A stretch of 64,000 bases of DNA, taken from the NCBI GenBank assembly GCA_020404895.1, contig JADBWK010000019.1:101691-165690 (forward strand), in the 5' to 3' direction. The first letter of the stretch is position 1. Each line of letters starts with the position of its first letter. A program made the translations under genes and the position numbers. This DNA is from Pseudanabaena sp. M085S1SP2A07QC (GTDB taxonomy: Bacteria; Cyanobacteriota; Cyanobacteriia; Pseudanabaenales; Pseudanabaenaceae). This document shows, piece by piece, positions 18,296-26,784 of this stretch. The notes under the pieces were generated by a model that had not been told where the DNA came from, searched no databases, and worked only from the letters and a program-made list of their open reading frames with translations.

Positions 18296-18475
18296 GATTG
18301 ACTGATAAATTTGACAAGCCTTACTTGACTAGACTTTAAAATTTCAGACTTAAGTTTCATTTTTAGGAAACTTTTGAGACTTTGGGCAACTAGGCAAGCC
18401 TGTCAAAAAGATGTAATAATTTGTAACAGAATTGACAAGCGATCGCCTAAACATACATTCAAAACGATCAAACCC

Positions 18476-18877
18476 ATGGAACCCGAATCAATAAATACGG
18501 AAATCTCTAAATCAGAAACTAAACCCGTAATAAATATCACCATAGTTGAAGCCACTGAAGCTGACGAAGAGCTGCATCGTCATGAATGTGGCGTATGTGG
18601 CTATATATATGAACCATCTATCGGCGATACTAAACGCAATATCCCTGCTGGTACAGCCTTTGAGACCATAAGTGAAGATTGGCGATGCCCTGTGTGCAAC
18701 ACCAAGAAAAAAGCCTTCTCAGATATTGGTATTGCCTCCAAGCCCTCAGGCTTTACCGAAAATCTCGGCTACGGATTTGGTGTCAATGTCATGACCCCAG
18801 GTCAAAAAAATCTACTCATATTTGGCTCTTTAGCCTTAGCAGTAGCATTCTTTATCAGCCTCTATGCCTTGGATTAA
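18476..18877 (+). CDS. rubA: Membrane-anchored rubredoxin for photosystem assembly
   Basis: The two CxxC pairs of rubredoxin are present (CGVCGYIYEP and CPVCNTKK), with the usual Gly/Pro/Trp pattern (AGTAFETISEDWRCP). A C-terminal transmembrane helix (LLIFGSLALAVAFFISLYAL) anchors it in the thylakoid. RubA is needed for early photosystem II assembly. ATG 18476 gives 133 residues. It is followed after 58 bases by ycf48, the usual order in cyanobacteria, where psbEFLJ normally comes next but is absent here. Confidence 0.95.
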   Translation: MEPESINTEISKSETKPVINITIVEATEADEELHRHECGVCGYIYEPSIGDTKRNIPAGTAFETISEDWRCPVCNTKKKAFSDIGIASKPSGFTENLGYGFGVNVMTPGQKNLLIFGSLALAVAFFISLYALD

Positions 18878-18935
18878 TTTATTCATTCGCAATTTTAATT
18901 AGCATCACAACCATCATTATTTTTACCAAATTTTT

Positions 18936-19937
18936 ATGAAAAAAAGCCTAAAACGCTTTCTTAGCTCCTTCTCGATTTGTGTATTACTTATTTGCTTAAC
19001 CTTATTGGGCAATATTCCTAGCGCCTTTGCAAGTAGCGGTAGTTGGCATAAAGTTGAACTTCCAGTAGCAATTACGCCCCTTGATTTATGGTTTGACAAG
19101 TCTGAACCTAATCATGGCTGGCTCGTTGGTACTGATGCAACTTTGCTCGAAACCACCGATGGCGGTAACACTTGGGAAGAGCGCAAACTTGATCTTGGTG
19201 ATAGTATTTATCGCTTCTCGTCGGTTAGCTTCTCTGGTGCTGAAGGCTGGATTACGGGACAACCTGCACTGTTACTGCATACCACTGATAGCGGTAAATC
19301 TTGGTCACGGATCGGACTTAGCTCTAAGCTACCTGGCGATCCCTTTGCGATCGTTGCTTCTGGTAAAAACTCTGCCGAAATGGTTACAGATTTGGGTGCA
19401 ATCTATGCCACTGAAGATGCTGGACAAAATTGGAGAGCCTTAGTTACCCAAGCCGTTGGTAATGCTCGTAACCTCAACCGTAGCAAAGATGGTCGTTATG
19501 TTGCCATCTCAGCAAATGGCAACTTTTATTCCACATGGCAACCAGGTGATATGACGTGGATTCAACACAATCGTAATAGCTCTCGCCGTGTGCAGAATAT
19601 GGGCTATACGCCCGACAATCGACTCTGGATGTTGAATCGTGGTGGTCAAGTCCAGTTTAGTGAAGCTGGTGAATTAGATACATGGGAGAAAAAGCAAACT
19701 CCTAGAGAAGGTGGTGGATTTGGACTGTTGGATTTAGCTTATCAAGATGAAAATAATGTCTGGATATCAGGTGGTAGCTCCAGATTGCTCCATAGTGAAG
19801 ATGGAGGCAAAACATGGAAACGTGATATGTCTGCGGCTAATGTTGGCGCTAATCTCTATCAGATTGCCTTCTTTTCACCCGATCGCGGTTTTGTAATTGG
19901 ACAAAACGGCACATTACTTGCCTATTCTCCAGATTAA
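18936..19937 (+). CDS. ycf48: Photosystem II assembly factor Ycf48 (HCF136)
   Basis: The 333-residue protein has an export signal ending at PSAFAS. A seven-bladed propeller of sialidase/VPS10-like repeats follows, recognisable by TTDGGNTWEERKL, TTDSGKSWSRIG, TEDAGQNWRALV and SEDGGKTWKRDM. Ycf48 binds the D1 precursor during reaction-centre assembly in the lumen. The operon with rubA supports this. A terminator directly follows the gene, so the operon ends here. Confidence 0.96.
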   Translation: MKKSLKRFLSSFSICVLLICLTLLGNIPSAFASSGSWHKVELPVAITPLDLWFDKSEPNHGWLVGTDATLLETTDGGNTWEERKLDLGDSIYRFSSVSFSGAEGWITGQPALLLHTTDSGKSWSRIGLSSKLPGDPFAIVASGKNSAEMVTDLGAIYATEDAGQNWRALVTQAVGNARNLNRSKDGRYVAISANGNFYSTWQPGDMTWIQHNRNSSRRVQNMGYTPDNRLWMLNRGGQVQFSEAGELDTWEKKQTPREGGGFGLLDLAYQDENNVWISGGSSRLLHSEDGGKTWKRDMSAANVGANLYQIAFFSPDRGFVIGQNGTLLAYSPD

Positions 19938-19969
19938 GTAAATAGAATCCTTTCGCGAGATTATTTGTT

Positions 19970-20012
19970 AAAAAAATAGGTTGAGGCTCTTTGTGCCTCA
20001 ACCTATTTTTTT
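19970..20012 (+). terminator. Terminator of the rubA-ycf48 operon
   Basis: AAAAAAATAGGTTGAGGC and its complement surround a TCTTTGT loop, and the right arm ends in a T-run. Confidence 0.85.
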
Positions 20013-20102
20013 CTAGCTGTAAAAAAAACAAAAGTAGAGTTGTGGCGCGAAGCGCTGCAAATTCTCTTTTAGGCTTTATTCTGACTTAGTGAGGGCTTTT
20101 AG

Positions 20103-20136
20103 GAAAGAAATGGTTCTATTTAGAACCATTTCTTTC
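20103..20136. repeat. Palindromic hairpin at the end of the acyltransferase gene
   Basis: GAAAGAAATGGTTCTA is followed by TT and its exact complement. The outer flanks GGCGCGAAGCGCTGCAAA and CTATCTTCCTAAT relate it to the long repeat family. Its right end touches the stop codon of the plsC-like gene (minus strand), so it may terminate that transcript. Confidence 0.7.
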
Positions 20137-20843
20137 TATCTTCCTAATTCGTGCAGAGCGTTAATCGTATCCGCACATCTTTGTGTATATGCTTCTAAAG
20201 TCGCGCGATCGCTTGCTTCAGGTGGTGGAAGTAGCTCCCCGATCCTGACCGTGACAGGCTGAAATAACTTTGGAAATTTTGCCCCCTTCGGTAAAATTGT
20301 TTCTGTCCCCCAAATACTAATTGGCAAAAATGGAGCTTGAGTTTTTGCCGCAATCATTGCAGCACCCAACTTTGGTTCTGTTACCCGTCCATCCAAAGTA
20401 CGTGTGCCTTGCAAAAAAATACCCGTTGCCCAACCTTTCTCAATAGAAGCGATCGCAGCGCGGATTGCAGCGCGATCGCCAGCTCCACGCTTAACTGGAT
20501 AAGCTCCAAAGGCGAGAATTGCTTGTTTGAGCACAGGTATTTCAAATAATTCCTCTTTTGCCATAAATGCGACAGGACGACCCATGCAACTACCCACAAT
20601 TAGAGGATCGAAGTCACTAGCATGATTACTAACGACGATAAGATTGCCTGTGAGTGGCACATTCTCAGCACCATAAATTCGCTCTTGATAAAACAAATAC
20701 AACAGTGGTCTAACTACCAGCCACTTGAACATTTTATATAAGAAAGGATTGCCACCTTTATCTTTTGAACTGTTAATAGCACCAGTATTTGCACCAGTAT
20801 TTACATCAGTATTTTTGATTTCAGAGCTTTTATCGTGTTCCAT
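20136..20843 (-). CDS. plsC: 1-acyl-sn-glycerol-3-phosphate acyltransferase-like protein
   Basis: It transfers an acyl chain to lysophosphatidate in phospholipid synthesis. The HX4D motif is NHASDFD, and the glycerophosphate-binding block reads FLQGTR where most enzymes have FPEGTR. The hydrophobic segment WLVVRPLLYLF suggests membrane association. Residues 1-30 are an extra polar tail with a short NTDVNTGANTGAIN repeat. At 235 residues the length is normal. It is convergent with ycf48 and upstream of no obvious partner. Confidence 0.88.
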   Translation of the reverse strand: MEHDKSSEIKNTDVNTGANTGAINSSKDKGGNPFLYKMFKWLVVRPLLYLFYQERIYGAENVPLTGNLIVVSNHASDFDPLIVGSCMGRPVAFMAKEELFEIPVLKQAILAFGAYPVKRGAGDRAAIRAAIASIEKGWATGIFLQGTRTLDGRVTEPKLGAAMIAAKTQAPFLPISIWGTETILPKGAKFPKLFQPVTVRIGELLPPPEASDRATLEAYTQRCADTINALHELGR

Positions 20844-20922
20844 TTAACAAGTTCCTACAACATTTCTTTAACAAGCAAATTCAATTTGAGCAGCAGAATT
20901 ATTGCTATTTTTAATACTCAAA

Positions 20923-21207
20923 TTAAATTTGCTGCCATTGTTCGGGCGTATAAGTTTTGAGCGATAGGGCATGAATCGTGGTTTGCATCTGATCGGATAG
21001 AGCTGCATAGACCATGCGATGCTGCTGCATCATGGTTTTGCCTGCAAAACTAGCAGCAACAACGATCGCATCAAAATGACCACTCCCGACTGGGGCATTC
21101 ATGCGTCCTTGGTGGTGCTTATGCAAATCACTGCGATCTTCAATTTCGACAATTGTTGCACCGATTTTTTCTTGCAAAATAGTTTTGATTGTTGCTGTTA
21201 CATCCAT
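20923..21207 (-). CDS. BolA-family protein
   Basis: The 94-residue protein has the BolA class II-type core: DRSDLHKHHQGRMNAPVGSG followed by HFDAIVVAASFAGKTMMQQH and RMVYAAL. BolA proteins bind monothiol glutaredoxins through a [2Fe-2S] cluster and act in iron or redox regulation. No glutaredoxin gene is adjacent. ATG 21207 is the natural start. Confidence 0.9.
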   Translation of the reverse strand: MDVTATIKTILQEKIGATIVEIEDRSDLHKHHQGRMNAPVGSGHFDAIVVAASFAGKTMMQQHRMVYAALSDQMQTTIHALSLKTYTPEQWQQI

Positions 21208-21283
21208 GTTTTTGCGATGGCAATGTTTTGACCTAGATTACTATATCGTTTTGCAAGCACTCTAATACAGCGTGGTGAAGCCC

Positions 21284-21322
21284 AAAAATGAGAGGCGGCG
21301 CTTTGGGCCGCCTCTCATTTTT
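21284..21322 (-). terminator. GGCGGCGC hairpin, likely terminator of the exonuclease-like gene region
   Basis: AAAAATGAGAGGCGGC pairs with its complement around GCTTTGG, with A and T runs at the ends. It abuts the end of the minus-strand gene at 21322. Confidence 0.7.
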
Positions 21323-22035
21323 TAACTAGAGGGTCTTTGTAATGCAGCCCCCCTTCTAGACCTAATGCGTTGCTCCGATCGCGGATCAATTTTTAGGTTG
21401 ATTATCTGGTGTTTATGGCGATCGACTAGGGGAAATTGAGTTTGCCAATTGCTGATTATATGAAAATAGTTCTCGGCATCTTCTAAACAATATTCATAGA
21501 TTTCATTAAGAATTGTTTCATATCCTCTTTCTTTGCGTAGTACCTTAATTCCATTCCGAAAAACATAATATCCCTTGATTCTTTTATAAATAGGAATTTC
21601 CAAATAAGCAAATAAGTTATTTAAACCTTGATTGAGATCTGTCCGTTGGATAATTCTTTGTAAATCTAGGATTTTAATACTATCTACCTTGGGAATAAAA
21701 TCTAGAGCCTCAATTCTTTGGCGTAAGCAAAACATATCACTAGTCGATAGACCGTAACCAATAAAGTACTTACTCTGTAAGCTCTGTAAGTCATATAAGA
21801 TGTCTTGAATTATCTTTTTTTCTTGGGTGCTTGATTCAATAAATTGAATTTTTATATATTGCTCATTGCTGTCTTCTAAAATACGAGTAAGCGTATAACC
21901 AAATATTTTTTGTACTAATCCATCTTTATGAAAATCGCGACACCATTCTAAGTCTAAAAAAACAAGATCGTAGATTGAGCCATCGTAGAAGTTGTTTATA
22001 TATCGACTTGGAAGCTTGAGTTCCTTTTTATACAT
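21322..22035 (-). CDS. DEDD-exonuclease-like protein
   Basis: The protein shows an RNase H-like 3'-5' exonuclease pattern. LVFLDLEWCRDF provides a D-x-E, FIGYGLSTSDMFCLRQRIEA provides a central Asp, ILDLQRIIQRT lies in between, and YEYCLEDAENYFHI provides the last acidic pair. This is similar in layout to YprB-like or predicted DEDD nucleases. ATG 22035 is chosen over the TTG at 22059. The C-terminal RSRRGAALQRPSS is read from the edge of the hairpin, so the original C-terminus may have been replaced. Function is inferred from the motif order only. Confidence 0.6.
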   Translation of the reverse strand: MYKKELKLPSRYINNFYDGSIYDLVFLDLEWCRDFHKDGLVQKIFGYTLTRILEDSNEQYIKIQFIESSTQEKKIIQDILYDLQSLQSKYFIGYGLSTSDMFCLRQRIEALDFIPKVDSIKILDLQRIIQRTDLNQGLNNLFAYLEIPIYKRIKGYYVFRNGIKVLRKERGYETILNEIYEYCLEDAENYFHIISNWQTQFPLVDRHKHQIINLKIDPRSEQRIRSRRGAALQRPSS

Positions 22036-22195
22036 AAAGTTTGACTTAGAGGTGGGCAAGGCAAAAAGCTAACAAATCTATTGATTATTTTGATCGGTAC
22101 TGCTGTACCTATCCATCCTAACTGTAATACTCAGTTTGAGATCACTAATTTAGCGATCACCCCTTAATATCTGTCGTCATGCTTGCTATGACATA

Positions 22196-22248
22196 AAATC
22201 CCCAAAATAGATGTCGGCGCTTCGCGCCGACATCTATTTTGGGGATTT
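22196..22248 (-). terminator. Hairpin overlapping the stop codon of the NrtR-like gene
   Basis: AAATCCCCAAAATAGATGTC and its complement surround a GGCGCTTCGCGCC tip. The flank GACATAAAA matches the copies at 250 and 61919. The minus-strand stop codon at 22247-22249 lies in the right arm. Confidence 0.8.
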
Positions 22249-22936
22249 AGATTTCAAAATTAAATCCCTTTTGTTTTAACTGTAGGTATTTATTCTCATC
22301 AAACTGATAAAGCTTAGCAGCTCGATGAGCTACATTGTGTTCGACTTTACCCGTATCGATAAGTAAGTCCATGCCGAGAATTTTTTTGCGAAAATTACGC
22401 TTGTCTAGAGGTCGATCTAATACAGTTTCGTAAAGTCTTTGTAGTTGAGACAGGCTAAAGTTTTGGGGTAGTAGCTCAAACCCGATAGGCTCATAACGAA
22501 TTTTGCTACGTAACCTAGCGATCGCTATTTGCAAGATCTGATTGTGGTCAAAGGCAAGTTGAGGAATGTTAGAAATCGCAAACCATTCAGCCGCACGGGC
22601 ATCTGTAGAAGCTTGAATTTTTTGCTCGACCAAATTTATAAGGGCGAAATAAGCAACGGTAACTGTGCGATCGCGGGGATCTCGCCCCAAATCACCAAAG
22701 GTATAAAGCTGCTCTAAGAAAATATGATGAATGCCTGTTTCCTCTTGCAGCTCTCGTAAAGCCGCCTCTTCAAGGGTTTCGTCAATGCGCACAAATCCCC
22801 CTGGGATCGCCCATTGTCCCTGAAACGGTGGAATATCACGCTGAATCAGCATGACTTTGAGCTCTTGCTGAGCATTAAGTCCAAATACAATGCAATCAAC
22901 GGTGAGGGCTGGACGAGGGTATTCGTAGTTGTACAT
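22247..22936 (-). CDS. nrtR: NrtR-like Nudix-domain transcriptional regulator
   Basis: Residues 8-140 are a Nudix domain with an intact box, [20 protein letters not shown] followed by TG (about 47-68). Residues 150-225 form the winged-helix domain of NrtR ([20 protein letters not shown], then [18 protein letters not shown]). NrtR-type proteins repress NAD-related genes and respond to ADP-ribose. The complete Nudix box means it could also hydrolyse ADP-ribose. It is divergent from the operon at 23072, with two inverted repeats in the shared promoter, and that operon holds a nicotinamidase-like and an ADP-ribosylglycohydrolase gene. Confidence 0.9.
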   Translation of the reverse strand: MYNYEYPRPALTVDCIVFGLNAQQELKVMLIQRDIPPFQGQWAIPGGFVRIDETLEEAALRELQEETGIHHIFLEQLYTFGDLGRDPRDRTVTVAYFALINLVEQKIQASTDARAAEWFAISNIPQLAFDHNQILQIAIARLRSKIRYEPIGFELLPQNFSLSQLQRLYETVLDRPLDKRNFRKKILGMDLLIDTGKVEHNVAHRAAKLYQFDENKYLQLKQKGFNFEI

Positions 22937-22957
22937 TTTTGTAATTAGAGATTTAGA

Positions 22958-23003
22958 AATTACGAATTACGAATTACGAGTTGATACTTCGTAATTCGTA
23001 ATT
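22958..23003. repeat. AATTACGAATTACGAA inverted repeat
   Basis: AATTACGAATTACGAA and TTCGTAATTCGTAATT flank TTACGAGTTGATAC. A second copy lies at 28661-28706. The two copies sit just before the phosphatase gene and just before the VWA gene, at the two ends of the same operon. Confidence 0.75.
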
Positions 23004-23013
23004 ATTTTCACTC

Positions 23014-23066
23014 TTGACATAGTGTAAAAATAACACTATAGTTGTTTGTGTAGTTTATACACTATA
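23014..23066 (+). promoter_or_regulatory. Promoter with two inverted-repeat operators, candidate NrtR sites
   Basis: TTGACA (23014-23019) and TATAGT (23037-23042) are separated by 17 bp. ATAGTGT and ACACTAT form an inverted repeat (23019-23039) covering the spacer, and a second related site TAGTTTATACACTA lies at 23051-23064. The start codon at 23072 follows closely. Assignment to the divergent NrtR-like protein is based on location. Confidence 0.75.
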
Positions 23067-23071
23067 TCGTT

Positions 23072-23974
23072 ATGCAAGAGCAAGTTGAAGTCCCTGATAT
23101 GCGATCGCCACAAATTCCTGACTTAGAAATGCTGAATGAAATTCAAAATGAAATTCAAAATTTGTCAAGTCAGTTTGAGTATGCCTGCGGATCAATTATT
23201 GGGCGCAACCATGTTCTTGCTAGTAAGAATAATCAGGATGCTCTACGGATTGTCCTGTGGGATAACTTTGTAACGGCTGTAGTTTGTGACGGCTGCGGCA
23301 GTGGTAAACATAGCGAAGTTGGGGCAAAGATCGGTTCGCGGATGGTAACTGACGCGATCGCGGATTTACTCAATCATGGTTTGGCAATATCTGAGCCTGA
23401 CTTTTGGAATGTTCTCAAAATAAACTTGTTGCAAAAATTGAAGGATTTTGTCGCGATCGCCTATGCGAATCATGAATTAGCATCTGTAGTGGCAATTCAT
23501 GAATTGCCACTACAGATGGAATTTGTGAATAATTATCTATTATTTACAATTGTGGGCTTAGTTATCACTCCTAGCGAAACGGTTACTTTCTCAATGGGCG
23601 ATGGTGCGATCGCAGTTAATGGCAAGCTCATTCAAATCCCTGCTTATCCTGACAATGCACCGCCCTATCTTGCCTACGGTTTATATCGCCCTGATGCTAT
23701 TGAGTTTGAGATTCGCGATCGTATACCTACCTCAGAATTAGAATCTATTCTAATTGCTACAGATGGAATTGATGATTTGATTGCTGTTGAAGAAGTTCGT
23801 CAATTCTGGCAAGAAGATCGTTACTTTAAAAATCCTGATGCCATAAGGCGTAAGTTAGCGATGCTGAATCGTGAAGACATCAAGCCCGATTGGAATAAAC
23901 GAGAGCTAACTAAGCGATCAGGTGTTTTGTCAGATGATACAACCTTAATAACAATAAGAAGAAGCTTACCGTAG
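23072..23974 (+). CDS. PP2C-family phosphatase of a TerY-type triad
   Basis: This is a metal-dependent Ser/Thr phosphatase: NNQDA (Asp56), VCDGCGSGKHSEVGA (Asp73-Gly74), FSMGDGAIAVNG, IATDGIDDL and LSDDTTLI are the PP2C motifs in order. It resembles E. coli PphC (YegK). In that bacterium PphC is encoded with the kinase YegI and the VWA protein YegL, and homologues of both occur downstream here. A 38-bp palindrome is inserted in frame at codons 137-149 and adds about 12 residues. Start ATG 23072 follows directly after the operators. Confidence 0.88.
   Translation: MQEQVEVPDMRSPQIPDLEMLNEIQNEIQNLSSQFEYACGSIIGRNHVLASKNNQDALRIVLWDNFVTAVVCDGCGSGKHSEVGAKIGSRMVTDAIADLLNHGLAISEPDFWNVLKINLLQKLKDFVAIAYANHELASVVAIHELPLQMEFVNNYLLFTIVGLVITPSETVTFSMGDGAIAVNGKLIQIPAYPDNAPPYLAYGLYRPDAIEFEIRDRIPTSELESILIATDGIDDLIAVEEVRQFWQEDRYFKNPDAIRRKLAMLNREDIKPDWNKRELTKRSGVLSDDTTLITIRRSLP
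23481..23518. repeat. 38-bp perfect palindrome inside the phosphatase gene
   Basis: CATCTGTAGTGGCAATTC and its complement meet with no loop. Relatives sit just after the same gene (about 23972-24005, imperfect) and at 35586-35621 (perfect). It is read through in frame as SVVAIHELPLQM, so it looks like a repeat element captured into a coding region. Confidence 0.9.
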
Positions 23975-24040
23975 AGGTAATTCATGAATTGTCCCTACAG
24001 ATGGAACAACATAGAAAATTTATTTCAGAGGTAAAAAATA

Positions 24041-24823
24041 ATGTTAGGTGCAATTGTTGGCGATATCGTTGGTTCGATTTATGAATTTAATAATCATCGC
24101 TCGAAAGACTTCCCTCTCTTTGGCGAAGACTGTAAATTCACTGATGACACAGTATTAACTGTAGCAGTTGCTGATTGTTTAATGAACAACGGTAACTACA
24201 CCGAATACATCAAGAACTATGCTCGTAAATATACAGGTCGAGGCTATGGAGGTCGCTTTAGACAATGGGTTAGCTCTGAGAGTATGGAACCTTATAATAG
24301 CTGGGGTAATGGCTCGGCGATGCGAGTTAGTGCTGTGGGCTTTGCCTATAATGATTTGGCAACAATCATGTTAGAGTCTCAGCGATCGGCGGAAGTCACC
24401 CATAACCATCCACAAGGTATTCGAGGAGCGCAAGCAACGGCTGTAGTAATCTTTATGGCTCGTCAAGGTCAGAGCAAAGAAGAAATTCGAGAAACAATTG
24501 CTAAATCCTTTGGCTATAACTTAAATAGAACAGTAGATAAAATTCGTCCTGTTTATGTATTTAACGAATCATGTCAAGGTACAGTCCCAGAGGCAATTAT
24601 CGCATTTCTAGAATCAACGGATTTTGAAGATGCGATTCGTAATGCCATTTCTTTGGGTGGTGATAGTGACACACTTACATGTATTACAGGTGGTATTGCC
24701 GAAGCCTTTTATGATGGTGTGCCGACAGATATCGCCAAAAAAGCATTGAGTTATCTCGATTCCAATATGCGAGAAGTTGTGGAGAAATTTTATGGAAGTC
24801 TATCTCAATCAGAAGCGGGTTAA
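24041..24823 (+). CDS. ADP-ribosylglycohydrolase-family protein
   Basis: The DraG/ARH-like fold is shown by MLGAIVGDIVGSIYEF, the metal-binding FTDDT (residues 33-37), NGSAMRVSAVGFAYND and the C-terminal SLGGDSDTLTCITGGIAEAF. These enzymes remove ADP-ribose from Arg or other acceptors, or hydrolyse related ADP-ribose conjugates. At 260 residues the length fits. The gene overlaps the following kinase gene by 32 bases, which implies translational coupling, and lies 66 bases after the phosphatase gene. Confidence 0.93.
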   Translation: MLGAIVGDIVGSIYEFNNHRSKDFPLFGEDCKFTDDTVLTVAVADCLMNNGNYTEYIKNYARKYTGRGYGGRFRQWVSSESMEPYNSWGNGSAMRVSAVGFAYNDLATIMLESQRSAEVTHNHPQGIRGAQATAVVIFMARQGQSKEEIRETIAKSFGYNLNRTVDKIRPVYVFNESCQGTVPEAIIAFLESTDFEDAIRNAISLGGDSDTLTCITGGIAEAFYDGVPTDIAKKALSYLDSNMREVVEKFYGSLSQSEAG

Positions 24824-26657
24824 ACTTAATCTGAAATCCGTGATCGGCAAAGGTGGCGAAGCAGATATTTATGATATTGGTAATGGCAAGGTTCTCAAGC
24901 TGTTTAAACCCGCCAATCATGCTGATTATGAGCTACTGCCTCAAGAGCAACTGGCTGCAACAGCAAGGATTGCATTACATCAGCAGAAATTGCGTGTTTT
25001 TCCTCAAAATCTTCCAGCAAGAGTTATAAAACCTGAAACTCTTGCAACGGATAAGCAAGGTACTAATATCCTTGGCTATACGATGCCATTTTTGCAAAAT
25101 ACAGTTACCTTGTTGAAATATAGCGATCGCAATTATCGCAGCACCAATGGCATCTCGCAGCAATTTGTCACAAACCTATTCCGAGATCTGCATAATACGG
25201 TTCTCCAAGTTCACCAAGCAAATGTGACGATTGGCGATTTCAATGATTTGAATTTGCTAGTTTCTCAAAATCAAGTCAATCTGATTGATGCGGATTCTTT
25301 TCAGTTTGGACAGTTTCCCTGTCAGGTCTTCACAGCAAGATTTGTCGATCCGATTTTGTGCGATCGCAGCGCAAATCAACCAATCTTGATTAATACGCAC
25401 AATCCTGATTCTGATTGGTATGCTTTCACAGTGATGTTGATGCAGAGCCTCCTCTATGTCGATCCCTATGGCGGTGTGTACAAACCCAAAGCTCAAAGTG
25501 CGATGATTCCCCATAGCGCTAGACCATTACAACGCATAACCGTTTTCCATCCTGATGTGCGCTATCCCAAACCTGCAATTCCTTATAAAGTTCTTTCAGA
25601 TGATTTGTTACATCATTTTCACAACTGCTTTGAAAAAGATTGGCGCGGAGACTTCCCAAAGCCATTACTAGAATCAATGCGTTGGACAAGGTGTAATCAA
25701 TGTGGAATTGAGCATTTAAGAACTTCTTGCCCAATTTGCTCACCCACAATCGCTATTGCTGTGGTGGAGAAGAGTCTAGGAACGGCAACTTGCAAGGTTG
25801 TCCAGATTTTTCAAACTGAAGGCGTGATCTTGCAGGCGGCTTTGCAAAACAACTCGATCTACTATCTCTATCACGATCGCAATGAATTTAAACGAGAAGA
25901 TAATGCAGTGTTACTGTCAGGTGAGCTTGATGCAAATATTCAATTTGCGATTTTTGGTAAGTCTACAATTGTTACAAAAAAAGGTGATGGGCAAGGCAAA
26001 GCGATTACCCTCACCAAAGGGCAGCCGCCGAATGCGATCGCAGCCGATCTGATTCGCGCAAATTCTTTCTCTCGTTATTGGATTGGCAATGGTCAACTAT
26101 TACGCGATGGCAAACTTGGTAATGAATATATCGGTGATATTCTCGAAGGGCAAACCCAATTTTGGATTGGCGAGACCTTTGGCTTTGGATTTTATCGCGC
26201 GGGTAGTCTCAGTGTAGCTTTCACCTTTGATGCTATGCGTGCAGGGATTTGCGATCGCGTGCAGCTTCCGCCCATTCGAGGAGAACTAATTGATGCAAAT
26301 TGTGTCTTTAGCGATCGCATTTGTTGGTTCTTCACGGCAACTCAAGAGCAAGGCAAAATCATCCATCGAGTTTCTGTATTGAGAGATACTAGTGAATTAG
26401 TCGCTACGCTTGTCGCTCAAAAAGGTGATATTGCATGGCTAGATCATTTTCATGGATGCAGTGCGATCTCCAATTGGCTATTCGTTCCCACCGATGAAGG
26501 TATCGCTAGAGTTGAGGTGCAAAACGGACAAATTATGATTACCAAAACCTTTCCCGAAACCGAACCCTATGTTGATAGTGGCTGTTCCTTAATCGTCGCC
26601 TCACAAGGAATTTATGTGATTCATTCACAGAAGATTTTGCAGTTACAATTGTCCTAA
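24792..26657 (+). CDS. YegI-like protein kinase with zinc ribbon
   Basis: The product is a Ser/Thr kinase-like protein of 621 residues. The glycine loop is GKGGEADIY (19-27), the likely ATP lysine is Lys36, the catalytic loop is IGDFNDLNLLV (Asp149, Asn154), and DAD (166-168) replaces DFG. A CNQC...CPIC zinc ribbon sits at about 300-315, and a beta-rich, propeller-like C-terminal half follows. This matches the kinase of the TerY-P triad (YegI-like). ATG 24792 is preferred because it sets the correct distance to the glycine loop, and it overlaps the previous gene. Confidence 0.85.
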   Translation: MEVYLNQKRVKLNLKSVIGKGGEADIYDIGNGKVLKLFKPANHADYELLPQEQLAATARIALHQQKLRVFPQNLPARVIKPETLATDKQGTNILGYTMPFLQNTVTLLKYSDRNYRSTNGISQQFVTNLFRDLHNTVLQVHQANVTIGDFNDLNLLVSQNQVNLIDADSFQFGQFPCQVFTARFVDPILCDRSANQPILINTHNPDSDWYAFTVMLMQSLLYVDPYGGVYKPKAQSAMIPHSARPLQRITVFHPDVRYPKPAIPYKVLSDDLLHHFHNCFEKDWRGDFPKPLLESMRWTRCNQCGIEHLRTSCPICSPTIAIAVVEKSLGTATCKVVQIFQTEGVILQAALQNNSIYYLYHDRNEFKREDNAVLLSGELDANIQFAIFGKSTIVTKKGDGQGKAITLTKGQPPNAIAADLIRANSFSRYWIGNGQLLRDGKLGNEYIGDILEGQTQFWIGETFGFGFYRAGSLSVAFTFDAMRAGICDRVQLPPIRGELIDANCVFSDRICWFFTATQEQGKIIHRVSVLRDTSELVATLVAQKGDIAWLDHFHGCSAISNWLFVPTDEGIARVEVQNGQIMITKTFPETEPYVDSGCSLIVASQGIYVIHSQKILQLQLS

Positions 26658-26784
26658 GTGTAGAGATTAAGATCCCCGACTTTTTCTTTGCAATCACAAA
26701 TTAGTTTTACTAATCATGCAAAAAGTTGGGGATCTGAGTATTTAAAATTTTTCCTTTTTCCTTTCTACTTTTTCCTTGAAAACT

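Noticed and set aside
18374..18475. Extended N-terminus of the rubredoxin gene
   Set aside because: The extra residues show no conservation-like pattern. ATG 18476 gives a standard RubA.
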